DNA of 16,125 nucleotides, from NCBI GenBank assembly GCA_005787865.1, contig SXZN01000091.1, positions 1-16,125 on the forward strand, in the 5' to 3' direction. Positions 8,496-13,819 of this stretch are shown piece by piece (position 1 is the first letter of the stretch; every line of letters begins with the position of its first letter). The stretch is from Opitutaceae bacterium. Its GTDB lineage: Bacteria > Verrucomicrobiota > Verrucomicrobiia > Opitutales > Opitutaceae. The notes under the pieces were generated by a model, which worked only from the letters and a program-made list of their open reading frames with translations, was not told the DNA's origin and searched no databases. The translations under genes were made by a program, and so were the position numbers.

Positions 8496-8583
8496 GCGAT
8501 AAAATTAAGCAAGTGAAACAGATAAGGGCGGCCAGAAATAAAAAATTTACTCAGATCAGGTCTGCATTTTGCCGTCGAAGTGT

Positions 8584-9627
8584 TCAGGTGAATTGCTTCA
8601 AAAACCGCAGGTCGTTTTGATAGAAATAACGAATGTCATCGATGCCGTACATCAACATGGCGAGCCGTTCGAGGCCCATGCCGAAGGCATAGCCTGTCCA
8701 GACCGTAGAGTCATACCCCACTCCATCAAACACGGCCGGATCAACCATGCCGCAACCACCGATCTCAATCCACTCCTTGTTAACCTTTGGTAAATGTTGA
8801 GCAGATAGGTCGACCTCGAAACTGGGCTCAGTGTAACCGAAGTAATGTGAACGAAAACGGGTCTTGGTGTTTTTGCCCAGCAGTGAAGCAAAAATATAAT
8901 CGAGTAGTGCCTTGAGATCGCGCACCGTCACATTTTTATCAACATAGAGACATTCGATTTGATGAAAATTCGCGCTGTGGGTGGCATCAGAAGTATCTCG
9001 ACGATAGACGCGCCCTGGTGACACCACGCGCAGGGGCGGCTCACCTTTAAGCATGGTGCGAATTTGCACCGAAGAAGTATGCGTTCGCAGCAGATATTTT
9101 TCTTCTGCGACCTTTTTGCTGATATTGCCAAACCGCGCTTGCGCGGGGAAATAAAAAGTGTCCTGCGCATCGCGGGCGGGGTGATCAGCCGGCGTACTCA
9201 ACGCATCAAAACAATAATATTCAGTCTCAACCTCCGGCCCCTCGACAACGGCAAAGCCCGCCTTACGCAAAATGCGGCACATTTCCTCGCGTACCAGAGT
9301 GAGCGGATGACTTGTGCCCGGGCCTGCGTCTGGCGAAGGTAAAGTAGGATCGATCGACGGCCCCAGTTGCGCTGCGATCTCCGCCGAACTAATACGAGCA
9401 AGGGCGGCATCGAGCTGCCCCTGTAGCTGGCCCTTGGCTTCATTGATGAGCTTGCCCAGCGCAGGCCGTTGCTCTTTCGGCACCGCACCCATCTGTTTCA
9501 TGAGAGCGGTTAATTCTCCATTGGGACCAACGTAACGCGCTTTGGCCGCCTCAAAATCAGCGCGCGACTGCAAACCAACGAACTCAGCAGAGGCCTTTGC
9601 GAGGAGAGCGGAGAGAGTAACTTGCAT
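8584..9627 (-). CDS. pheS: Phenylalanine--tRNA ligase, alpha subunit
   Basis: Catalytic alpha chain of PheRS, a class II synthetase. The 347 residues contain an N-terminal coiled-coil region (about 1-85) that contacts tRNA. The catalytic core begins at HPLTLVREEM (107-116). Motif 2 is GRVYRRDTSDATHSANFHQIE (206-226). The phenylalanine-pocket segment FGYTEPSFEVD (263-273) and GCGMVDP (291-297) are present. Motif 3 is GYAFGMGLERLAML (312-325). All expected parts are intact. It lies about 100 nt past the rpmI-rplT terminator, so it should have its own promoter. A -35/-10-like pair sits directly before the ATG. Confidence 0.98.
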   Translation of the reverse strand: MQVTLSALLAKASAEFVGLQSRADFEAAKARYVGPNGELTALMKQMGAVPKEQRPALGKLINEAKGQLQGQLDAALARISSAEIAAQLGPSIDPTLPSPDAGPGTSHPLTLVREEMCRILRKAGFAVVEGPEVETEYYCFDALSTPADHPARDAQDTFYFPAQARFGNISKKVAEEKYLLRTHTSSVQIRTMLKGEPPLRVVSPGRVYRRDTSDATHSANFHQIECLYVDKNVTVRDLKALLDYIFASLLGKNTKTRFRSHYFGYTEPSFEVDLSAQHLPKVNKEWIEIGGCGMVDPAVFDGVGYDSTVWTGYAFGMGLERLAMLMYGIDDIRYFYQNDLRFLKQFT

Positions 9628-9636
9628 TAGGAAGTA

Positions 9637-9666
9637 ATTCTAAGCGGAGAATGAAGCAAAACGCAA
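9637..9666 (-). promoter_or_regulatory. Candidate promoter of pheST, near-leaderless
   Basis: On the minus strand, TTGCGT (9666-9661) and TAGAAT (9642-9637) are separated by 18 nt. The -10 box matches five of six consensus bases, and the -35 three or four. The -10 ends 9 nt before the pheS ATG, so transcription would start only a few bases before the start codon. The upstream rplT terminator makes a promoter here necessary, but this pair is not proven to be it. Confidence 0.35.
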
Positions 9667-9730
9667 AGTCGGAAAATAAACCATGTCCTTGGAGCGAAGC
9701 ACAGTCGGTTGGGCAATCTTGGCGTTTAAA

Positions 9731-9766
9731 TAAAAAGGACGGGGCTCGCGAGCGAGACCCGTCCTT
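9731..9766 (-). terminator. Rho-independent terminator of rpmI-rplT
   Basis: On the minus strand a stem built on AAGGACGGG/CCCGTCCTT, extended by CTCGC/GCGAG with one mismatch, is followed by a run of T (TTTTTATTTA). This is the clearest intrinsic terminator in the window. It lies about 65 nt after the rplT stop and separates the ribosomal protein genes from pheST. Confidence 0.88.
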
Positions 9767-9773
9767 CAAAAGA

Positions 9774-9813
9774 ATGGCCGGAGGGCCATGAAGGCGAGCC
9801 TACAGCGGCTCGC
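9774..9813 (-). other. Two perfect hairpins between rplT and its terminator
   Basis: In the rplT 3' untranslated region are two further perfect inverted repeats: GCGAGCC/GGCTCGC with a 6-nt loop (9794-9813) and ATGGCC/GGCCAT with a 4-nt loop (9774-9789). With the terminator they make three consecutive hairpins. They may protect the 3' end or bind a protein. No function is known. Confidence 0.5.
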
Positions 9814-9829
9814 GTTGGGCGGAGTCAGC

Positions 9830-10210
9830 TTAGACCTTAGCGGCGCTGGCCTTGGTCTTCAAGGCGGCCTGCGCTTGTTTGATCAAGCCGCTGAAAGCAA
9901 CGGCGTCGGCGATCGCAATTTCCGAAAGCTGACGACGATCGAGCTGAATATTAGCGGCCTTGAGGCCTTCAATAAAGCGGCTGTAGCTCATACCCGCCTC
10001 GCGGCAGGCAGCATTGAGACGCAAGATCCAAAGGCCACGCATGTTGGCCTTCTTCTTCTTGCGATCGATGTAAGCGTATTGCCAAGCGTGCTGCACCGCC
10101 TCCTTGGCGTAGCGAAACAGCTTGGATTTGTTACCGAAATAGCCTTTGGCGTATTTCAGGACTTTTTTGCGACGCTTACGCGACGCGGGAGCATTAGTTG
10201 TACGAGGCAT
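9830..10210 (-). CDS. rplT: 50S ribosomal protein L20
   Basis: L20 binds 23S rRNA early in 50S assembly, and in several bacteria it represses its own operon. The 126-residue protein is slightly longer than the usual 115-120. It starts MPRTTNAPASRKRRKKVLKYAKGYFG, the conserved basic N-terminal tail. The RNA-binding globular domain follows (QYAYIDRKKKKANMRGLWILRLNAACR, with SYSRFIEGLKAANIQLDRR). A short Ala/Lys-rich tail ends it. It lies 81 nt after rpmI, with a hairpin in between. The 20 nt before the ATG are A-rich and have no Shine-Dalgarno. Confidence 0.98.
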   Translation of the reverse strand: MPRTTNAPASRKRRKKVLKYAKGYFGNKSKLFRYAKEAVQHAWQYAYIDRKKKKANMRGLWILRLNAACREAGMSYSRFIEGLKAANIQLDRRQLSEIAIADAVAFSGLIKQAQAALKTKASAAKV

Positions 10211-10233
10211 GTTTTATATTTGGTTTTAGTGCC

Positions 10234-10263
10234 GGTGGGTCGTCTCGTTAGGATTCACCCACC
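10234..10263 (-). promoter_or_regulatory. Hairpin in the rpmI-rplT gap
   Basis: A perfect 7-bp inverted repeat (GGTGGGT/ACCCACC, 16-nt loop) ends 23 nt before the rplT start. L20 is known in other bacteria to control its operon by binding mRNA structures, so this is a candidate translational control element for rplT. It lacks a T tract, so it is not a normal terminator. Confidence 0.4.
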
Positions 10264-10291
10264 TAGCGGAGTTGGAGTAGAGCGCGACAGC

Positions 10292-10489
10292 TTACCGGAG
10301 ACCGGTAGGCAGGCAGCGGAGGAGCGGCGCAGCATGGCCCGGAGCCACCAGCTTGTCGCGAGAGGCACGTCGTTTGGACTTCGTGCTTTTCGCGGCCAGC
10401 AAGTGACGGAAACCAGGCGTGCGGCGGATCAGCTTACCCGTACCGGATATTTTGAAGCGCTTGGCGACGGACTTTTTTGTCTTTTGCAT
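10292..10489 (-). CDS. rpmI: 50S ribosomal protein L35
   Basis: A 65-residue basic ribosomal protein. The start at the ATG at 10489 gives MQKTKKSVAKRFKISGTGKL, which matches the normal family N-terminus (TKKS.AKRFK.TG.GK). An in-frame ATG at 10510 would add seven residues (MFCSALL) that do not belong to the family. The body RRTPGFRHLLAAKSTKSKRR and the C-terminal APGHA...LP segment are typical. It pairs with rplT downstream. infC, usually the first gene of this operon, is not upstream here. A hairpin ends about 10 nt before the start and no Shine-Dalgarno is present. Confidence 0.95.
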   Translation of the reverse strand: MQKTKKSVAKRFKISGTGKLIRRTPGFRHLLAAKSTKSKRRASRDKLVAPGHAAPLLRCLPTGLR

Positions 10490-10498
10490 GAGGAGAGC

Positions 10499-10543
10499 GG
10501 AGCAAAACACAGGAGGCCCGCACGCTTGGCAAGTGTTTTGTCC
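10499..10543 (-). promoter_or_regulatory. rpmI leader hairpin
   Basis: A perfect 8-bp inverted repeat (CAAAACAC/GTGTTTTG, 22-nt loop), extended by GGA/TCC across a one-base bulge, lies 9-54 nt upstream of the rpmI ATG. Its position over the translation start region suggests control of rpmI-rplT translation, perhaps by L20. This is an inference from position and the known autoregulation of L20 operons. Confidence 0.5.
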
Positions 10544-10550
10544 GCTAAAT

Positions 10551-10756
10551 GAAAGCGCTAGGCTAAAATCACCTAACCCGGCCTAAGCCTGCTTTAACCA
10601 GATTCAGATGAGACTAGGGCCTTCCCCTTGATGCATCTGGTTGAAATTCACAACAAGCCCCTGCTGTATGCATGGTTATTCAGGAAGGCGCCACGGCTTC
10701 AGCAGAGGATAAAACGAAAAGCCCCCATTCAGGCGATGCTGGGCCTGAGCGCTTTC
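10551..10756 (-). ncRNA. Structured region, candidate long operon leader or small RNA
   Basis: This 206-nt stretch lies in the 456-bp gap between rpmI and tRNA-Lys and has no coding frame of note. Its ends pair: GAAAGCGCT (10551-10559) with AGCGCTTTC (10748-10756), then AGGC (10560-10563) with GCCT (10743-10746) around a single bulged G. Inside are AACCAGAT/ATCTGGTT (10596-10603 with 10635-10642), CCCCTGCTG with CAGCAGAGG (10658-10666 with 10700-10708), and TTCAGGC/GCCTGAG (10728-10734 with 10743-10749). The last competes with the closing stem. On the minus strand it would be a leader of rpmI-rplT. On the plus strand it would be a free small RNA or the region ahead of the tRNAs. The strand is uncertain: one stem has a G-U pair only when read on minus, another only when read on plus. 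I match it to no known RNA family. The rest of the gap (10757-10900) shows only AT-rich sequence. Confidence 0.4.
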
Positions 10757-10900
10757 AACTTATCGAAATAAATTCAACGCAGCGGGTAGGCGCTCGTTAA
10801 TGATCCCCAGAAGATGTGGCGACCGCAGCTAATTGACCGACCTATTTTCCTGTTTTAATTTTATAGATCGAAACCCGCCCTGCGAAACACGGGAAAGGGG

Positions 10901-10927
10901 TTGACAAGCCCCCAGCGTTAATAACGT
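10901..10927 (+). promoter_or_regulatory. Probable promoter of the tRNA cluster
   Basis: A perfect -35 box TTGACA (10901-10906) is followed after 15 nt by TAACGT (10922-10927), a poor -10. Transcription would start near 10934, about 13 nt before tRNA-Lys, a normal distance. The -35 match and position support the call; the -10 does not. Confidence 0.42.
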
Positions 10928-10946
10928 TTGCCGCTTCTTTTTTGAC

Positions 10947-11021
10947 GGCTTCCTAGCTCAATGGTAGAGCAGTTGACTCTTACTCCATTGGGTCCGGGTT
11001 CGAGTCCCGGGGGAGCCACCA
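10947..11021 (+). tRNA. tRNA-Lys (anticodon CTT)
   Basis: Acceptor GGCTTCC (10947-10953) pairs with GGGAGCC (11011-11017) with one G-U. The D stem is GCTC/GAGC, and the T arm is CCGGG-TTCGAGT-CCCGG. The anticodon loop CTCTTAC gives CTT. The discriminator is A and CCA is encoded (11019-11021). The anticodon stem GTTGA/TCCAT has a T-C mismatch at its middle pair (29:41), which is unusual. Confidence 0.9.
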
Positions 11022-11069
11022 AACTTGTGTTTTTTCCCAATTCATTTGCTTTTGCACTCAAATTACTGG

Positions 11070-11144
11070 GCCGGTGTAGCTCAACGGTAGAGCACCTGTT
11101 TTGTAAACAGGCGGTTGCGGGTTCGAATCCCATCGCCGGCTCCA
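11070..11144 (+). tRNA. tRNA-Thr (anticodon TGT)
   Basis: Acceptor GCCGGTG/CGCCGGC has one G-U, the D stem is GCTC/GAGC, and the anticodon arm CCTGT-TTTGTAA-ACAGG gives TGT. The discriminator is T at 11141, with encoded CCA to 11144. The T stem GCGGG/CCCAT carries a C-A mismatch (50:64) and a closing G-U, so only three of five pairs are Watson-Crick. Confidence 0.93.
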
Positions 11145-11211
11145 TTTTTCTGTCAACGGTGTCAATCTTCCCGCCAACACGGGCGCCGTCTCAGCAATAA
11201 TCAGTATCCAC

Positions 11212-11285
11212 TGCCCGATTGTGTAATGGTAGCACAAGCGACTCTGACTCGCTTTGTCTAGGTTCGAATCCTAGTCGGGCAGCCA
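11212..11285 (+). tRNA. tRNA-Gln (anticodon CTG)
   Basis: Acceptor TGCCCGA/TCGGGCA starts with T1-A72, typical of tRNA-Gln. The D arm is GTGT-AATGGTA-GCAC and the anticodon arm AGCGA-CTCTGAC-TCGCT gives CTG. The T arm is CTAGG-TTCGAAT-CCTAG. The discriminator is G and CCA is encoded (11283-11285). With GatCAB in the same window, this tRNA may be charged by the indirect Glu-to-Gln route. It is the last RNA of the cluster; no terminator is obvious after it. Confidence 0.94.
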
Positions 11286-11517
11286 ATTTAAATTATTAAA
11301 AAGATGTCTTAATTAACAAAGCGCATTGACACTGATATCGAATTATCGGCAATTTCAGACCATTAACGTTCTCCGCATCCTTTGCTACAGCCCCTACCCC
11401 TGCTCGACACTCTGCCCCTCTAATTAATTTGCTCTGCGCCGTTAATTAATTTTCCTGTAAAGATAATCTTCCCTTAAAAATCTCATCCCCGATCAACTTA
11501 ATCATCATATACGCACC
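11286..11517. other. AT-rich intergenic region ahead of the Ton operon
   Basis: No gene is seen between tRNA-Gln and exbB. The stretch is AT-rich and holds TTAATTAA palindromes at 11309-11316 and 11442-11449, plus a shorter TAATTAA copy at 11421-11427. A TTGACA at 11326-11331 has no good -10 partner. A GATAAT at 11462-11467 has no good -35. The operon promoter must lie here unless the tRNA transcript reads through. Confidence 0.5.
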
Positions 11518-12204
11518 ATGATCACTGCCAATATGCCCCTCGCGATTCTTCTCACTAACTCCGATGGCAGTCCGATGACCGCCATGGAGCTCTTCAAGCA
11601 CGGCGGCCCCATCATGTGGCCGATCCTGATCACTTCATTTATTCTCATCACGGTTGCGATCGAGCGCGTGATTTTCATCTTCCGCGAGAATGGTCGGCGC
11701 CAGCCGGAAGTGGTTGAGAAGATGCTCGAAAAGGTCGAAGCCAACGACGTCAATGGAGCCCTCGAATTGGGCAAGAAAAGTGGAGATTATGTTGCCCGTA
11801 TTCTCGTGTATGCAATTAGCCACAAGTCACATTCTCTTGGGAACTCATTTACCCGAGCCGCGAATCAGGAAATGCAACGCTTTAGCCTGGGCCTACCTAC
11901 CCTCGATACCTGCATCACGGCGGCTCCTTTGCTGGGTCTGCTTGGAACTGTAACCGGTATGATGGGCACTTTCGCTGCGCTAAATAGCGGCTCGGGTGAT
12001 ATCGGCTCGTCCACCGGGGCTATCACCGGCGGTGTTGCTGAGGCGCTTATCGCCACAATGTGCGGTCTTGCGATCGCTATTGCCGGACTTCTCCCCTTTA
12101 ATTATCTCAATGCCCGTTTAGACGAAGCCCGCCACGAAATCGAGGACGCCTCCAATTCGCTTGAGATTATTATCAATAAATCCAGCAGCACAGCAGCACG
12201 CTGA
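11518..12204 (+). CDS. exbB: ExbB/TolQ/MotA-family proton channel protein
   Basis: Inner-membrane channel subunit that, with ExbD, couples the proton gradient to TonB. The 228 residues show three membrane segments: about 31-54 (PIMWPILITSFILITVAIERV), 132-156 and 172-196. A cytoplasmic loop lies between the first and second. Family signatures are IER (48-50), APLLGLLGTVTGM (136-148) and GGVAEALIATMCGL (171-184), with pore threonines T144 and T180. There is no extra periplasmic N-terminal domain. The ATG at 11518 is the farthest upstream; ATGs at residues 6, 20 and 23 are possible and also lack a ribosome binding site. It is the first gene of the Ton operon, followed 43 nt later by exbD. The gap holds a small palindrome (GTACTT-T-AAGTAC, 12212-12224). 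Confidence 0.93.
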   Translation: MITANMPLAILLTNSDGSPMTAMELFKHGGPIMWPILITSFILITVAIERVIFIFRENGRRQPEVVEKMLEKVEANDVNGALELGKKSGDYVARILVYAISHKSHSLGNSFTRAANQEMQRFSLGLPTLDTCITAAPLLGLLGTVTGMMGTFAALNSGSGDIGSSTGAITGGVAEALIATMCGLAIAIAGLLPFNYLNARLDEARHEIEDASNSLEIIINKSSSTAAR

Positions 12205-12247
12205 TAAGGTAGTACTTTAAGTACATTAATCCCTAATCAATAACTGT

Positions 12248-12655
12248 ATGCACGGCGGCGGATCTGGTGGAGCGAAAAGAGCGCGTATTGAGATTATCCC
12301 CCTCATTGACGTTATCTTCTTCCTGCTCGCGACCTTCGTATTGTTTACCTTATCTCTTAATAAATCCAACGGGATCAAGGTGCATCTCCCCGTTTCAGAA
12401 ACGGCCGTGCCGCGCGATCCTTCAGGAACGGTAACGGTCAGTATTACCGAAGAAGGGGCCCTGGCTTGGAACATGGACCTGGTTACCTTAGATGAGTTTT
12501 TATTGCGCCTGCAGCAATACCACCTCCAAGAACCGGATGGCCGCATCCTTATCAATGGTGACGAGCGGGCTTTTTTTGCTCAAGCCGTGTACGTTTTCGA
12601 CGAGGCTCGCAAAGCTGGCTTCCTGAAAGTCTTTGTTGAGACCCGCAGTCGCTAA
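12248..12655 (+). CDS. exbD: ExbD/TolR-family transport protein, first copy
   Basis: ExbD passes ExbB-driven motion to TonB. The 135-residue protein has a short Gly-rich basic cytoplasmic tail (1-13) and one membrane helix (about 16-38). The proton-binding aspartate is Asp21 (IIPLIDVIFFLLATF). A periplasmic domain follows, ending in the usual ILINGDERAFFAQAVYVFDEARKAG region. The DNA for residues 12-30 is identical, base for base, to the second exbD. Outside it the two proteins share only the general ExbD pattern. It lies 43 nt after exbB and 58 nt before the second exbD. Tandem exbD genes are known in other Ton clusters, for example in Bacteroidota, where the two copies are not fully interchangeable. 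Confidence 0.92.
   Translation: MHGGGSGGAKRARIEIIPLIDVIFFLLATFVLFTLSLNKSNGIKVHLPVSETAVPRDPSGTVTVSITEEGALAWNMDLVTLDEFLLRLQQYHLQEPDGRILINGDERAFFAQAVYVFDEARKAGFLKVFVETRSR
12281..12339 (+). repeat. 59-bp exact repeat, copy 1 (in first exbD)
   Basis: Starts GCGCGTATTGAGATT and ends GCGACCTTCGT. It is identical to 12753-12811. It covers codons 12-30 and two bases of codon 31 of the first exbD, that is, most of the membrane helix and its proton-carrying aspartate. Confidence 0.97.
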
Positions 12656-12713
12656 AGCGCCACCCATAATAATTCCCAGCGCCGCACCCGCTAAATTCTG
12701 TTAACCGCTCATC

Positions 12714-13142
12714 ATGGAAGGCAATAAAGTTAAAATACTGGTCCGCAAAAAGGCGCGTATTGAGATTATCCCCCTCATTGACGTTATCTTCTTCCTGCTC
12801 GCGACCTTCGTTCTCTTTACGCTCTCCCTAAATCGCATCCAATCAGTGCCGGTTGATCTTCCGGTCGCGGCCCCACCTAGGGACAGGCCACTGAAGGATG
12901 AAAGTGTTACGATTCAAATTTCAGGCGACGGAGCTATCTTTTGGAACCGTGAGCTTATCGATCTGAGCGAAGTGCCTTCTCGGATAGCATACTATAAGAG
13001 CCAAAATGATGATCCGCGCATTTTGATAGCGGGTGACGAACGAGCTCGTTTTGGTCTAACCGTGACTGTTCTCGACGAAGTCCGGAAGGCAGGTATTTTA
13101 AAATTCTCCGTCGAAACACGCACTCGCCCGACGGGCAAATAA
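12714..13142 (+). CDS. exbD: ExbD/TolR-family transport protein, second copy
   Basis: The second ExbD of the operon, 142 residues. A longer basic tail (MEGNKVKILVRKK) precedes a membrane helix identical to that of the first copy, with Asp23 as the proton-binding residue. The periplasmic domain differs (PVDLPVAAPPRDRPLKDESVTIQISGDGAIFW) but keeps the RILIAGDERARFGLTVTVLDEVRKAGI ending. Immediately after the shared helix the proteins still read VLFTLSLN in both, yet six of eight codons use different synonyms. It ends 8 nt before tonB, so coupling with tonB is likely. ExbD works as a dimer in an ExbB pentamer, so the two copies could form a heterodimer; that is inference. Confidence 0.92.
   Translation: MEGNKVKILVRKKARIEIIPLIDVIFFLLATFVLFTLSLNRIQSVPVDLPVAAPPRDRPLKDESVTIQISGDGAIFWNRELIDLSEVPSRIAYYKSQNDDPRILIAGDERARFGLTVTVLDEVRKAGILKFSVETRTRPTGK
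12753..12811 (+). repeat. 59-bp exact repeat, copy 2 (in second exbD)
   Basis: Identical to 12281-12339, 472 bp downstream, in the same reading frame. It covers codons 14-32 and two bases of codon 33 of the second exbD. The flanking bases differ on both sides. Confidence 0.97.
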
Positions 13143-13150
13143 GCCACCCA

Positions 13151-13804
13151 ATGAACAAAGACCTTATCATAGGTGTTGTGGTATCCGTGGCGTTACACTC
13201 CACCGTTTTATTTTTGGGGCAAAAATCCCCCCCACCGAAAAAAATAGCCCCCCCAAAAGAAGAGGTAGTTCAATTTGAGATGCCGCCGCTGGATGAAGAA
13301 AAACCAGATAAAGTGGAGGATCTTAATGAGGAGCCTGTTGAAAATCAGCTGGCCCCGCCAAGCTTGATCGATTTGCCGACAATTGTGCCAATTGAGGCAT
13401 TCACGCAGCCTTTGACCCCGCCACCGCCGCCGGGCATGGTCGCATCAGGCGCGATTAGCATTCCCGTGCTGAAGCCGGGGGCGAATTTCGGCAAAGGCAT
13501 CGCCAATCTATTTGATATTAATAATCTAGATCAGCGTCCAACCCCTCGCGTCCAACCACAACCCGCCTATCCGTATGAGATGAGCCGCGCTGGCATTAGC
13601 GGCGATGTGGTGGTTGAATTTATTATTAACGAGAATGGTGACGTCATCGATACACGTATTGTCCGTTCCTCCCATCGCGAATTCGAAGTGCCTGCAGTGC
13701 AAGCGGTGCAGAAATGGAAATTTAAGGCCGGCCGCAAAGGCGGCAAAGCGGTTAAAGTACGCGTTTCGCAGCTCATCGAGTTCAATCTCGAGGATTCTAA
13801 ATAA
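13151..13804 (+). CDS. tonB: TonB energy-transducing protein
   Basis: TonB carries energy from ExbB/ExbD across the periplasm to outer-membrane receptors. The 217 residues show an N-terminal membrane anchor (about 5-23) with the SxxxH motif (S12, H16) needed for contact with ExbB/ExbD. A Pro/Glu/Lys-rich spacer follows (25-130, with PPPKKIAPPKEE and PPPPPG). The C-terminal TonB domain spans about 131-213 (PQPAYPYEMSRAGISGDVVVEF, then EFEVPAVQAVQKWKFKAGRKGG). The YP and W-F/W-K-F pattern is typical of the family. Spacing of 8 nt from exbD and 15 nt to the TPR gene places it in one operon. No outer-membrane receptor gene is in the window, so the substrate is unknown. Confidence 0.93.
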   Translation: MNKDLIIGVVVSVALHSTVLFLGQKSPPPKKIAPPKEEVVQFEMPPLDEEKPDKVEDLNEEPVENQLAPPSLIDLPTIVPIEAFTQPLTPPPPPGMVASGAISIPVLKPGANFGKGIANLFDINNLDQRPTPRVQPQPAYPYEMSRAGISGDVVVEFIINENGDVIDTRIVRSSHREFEVPAVQAVQKWKFKAGRKGGKAVKVRVSQLIEFNLEDSK

Positions 13805-13819
13805 CATCGCCTGCCTGCC

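Noticed and set aside
9788..10552. Open frame of 254 codons on the plus strand over rplT and rpmI
   Set aside because: It is the antisense shadow of two certain ribosomal protein genes and has no family features.
10551..10756. MITE or other small mobile element with terminal inverted repeats
   Set aside because: The flanks show no convincing target-site duplication, and a second copy is not present in the window. A genome search could still revive it.
10551..10946. tmRNA, SRP RNA or RNase P RNA
   Set aside because: None of their conserved core sequences could be found on either strand.
10918..11145. Minus-strand frame across tRNA-Lys and tRNA-Thr
   Set aside because: It runs through two tRNA genes; such frames are a common artefact.
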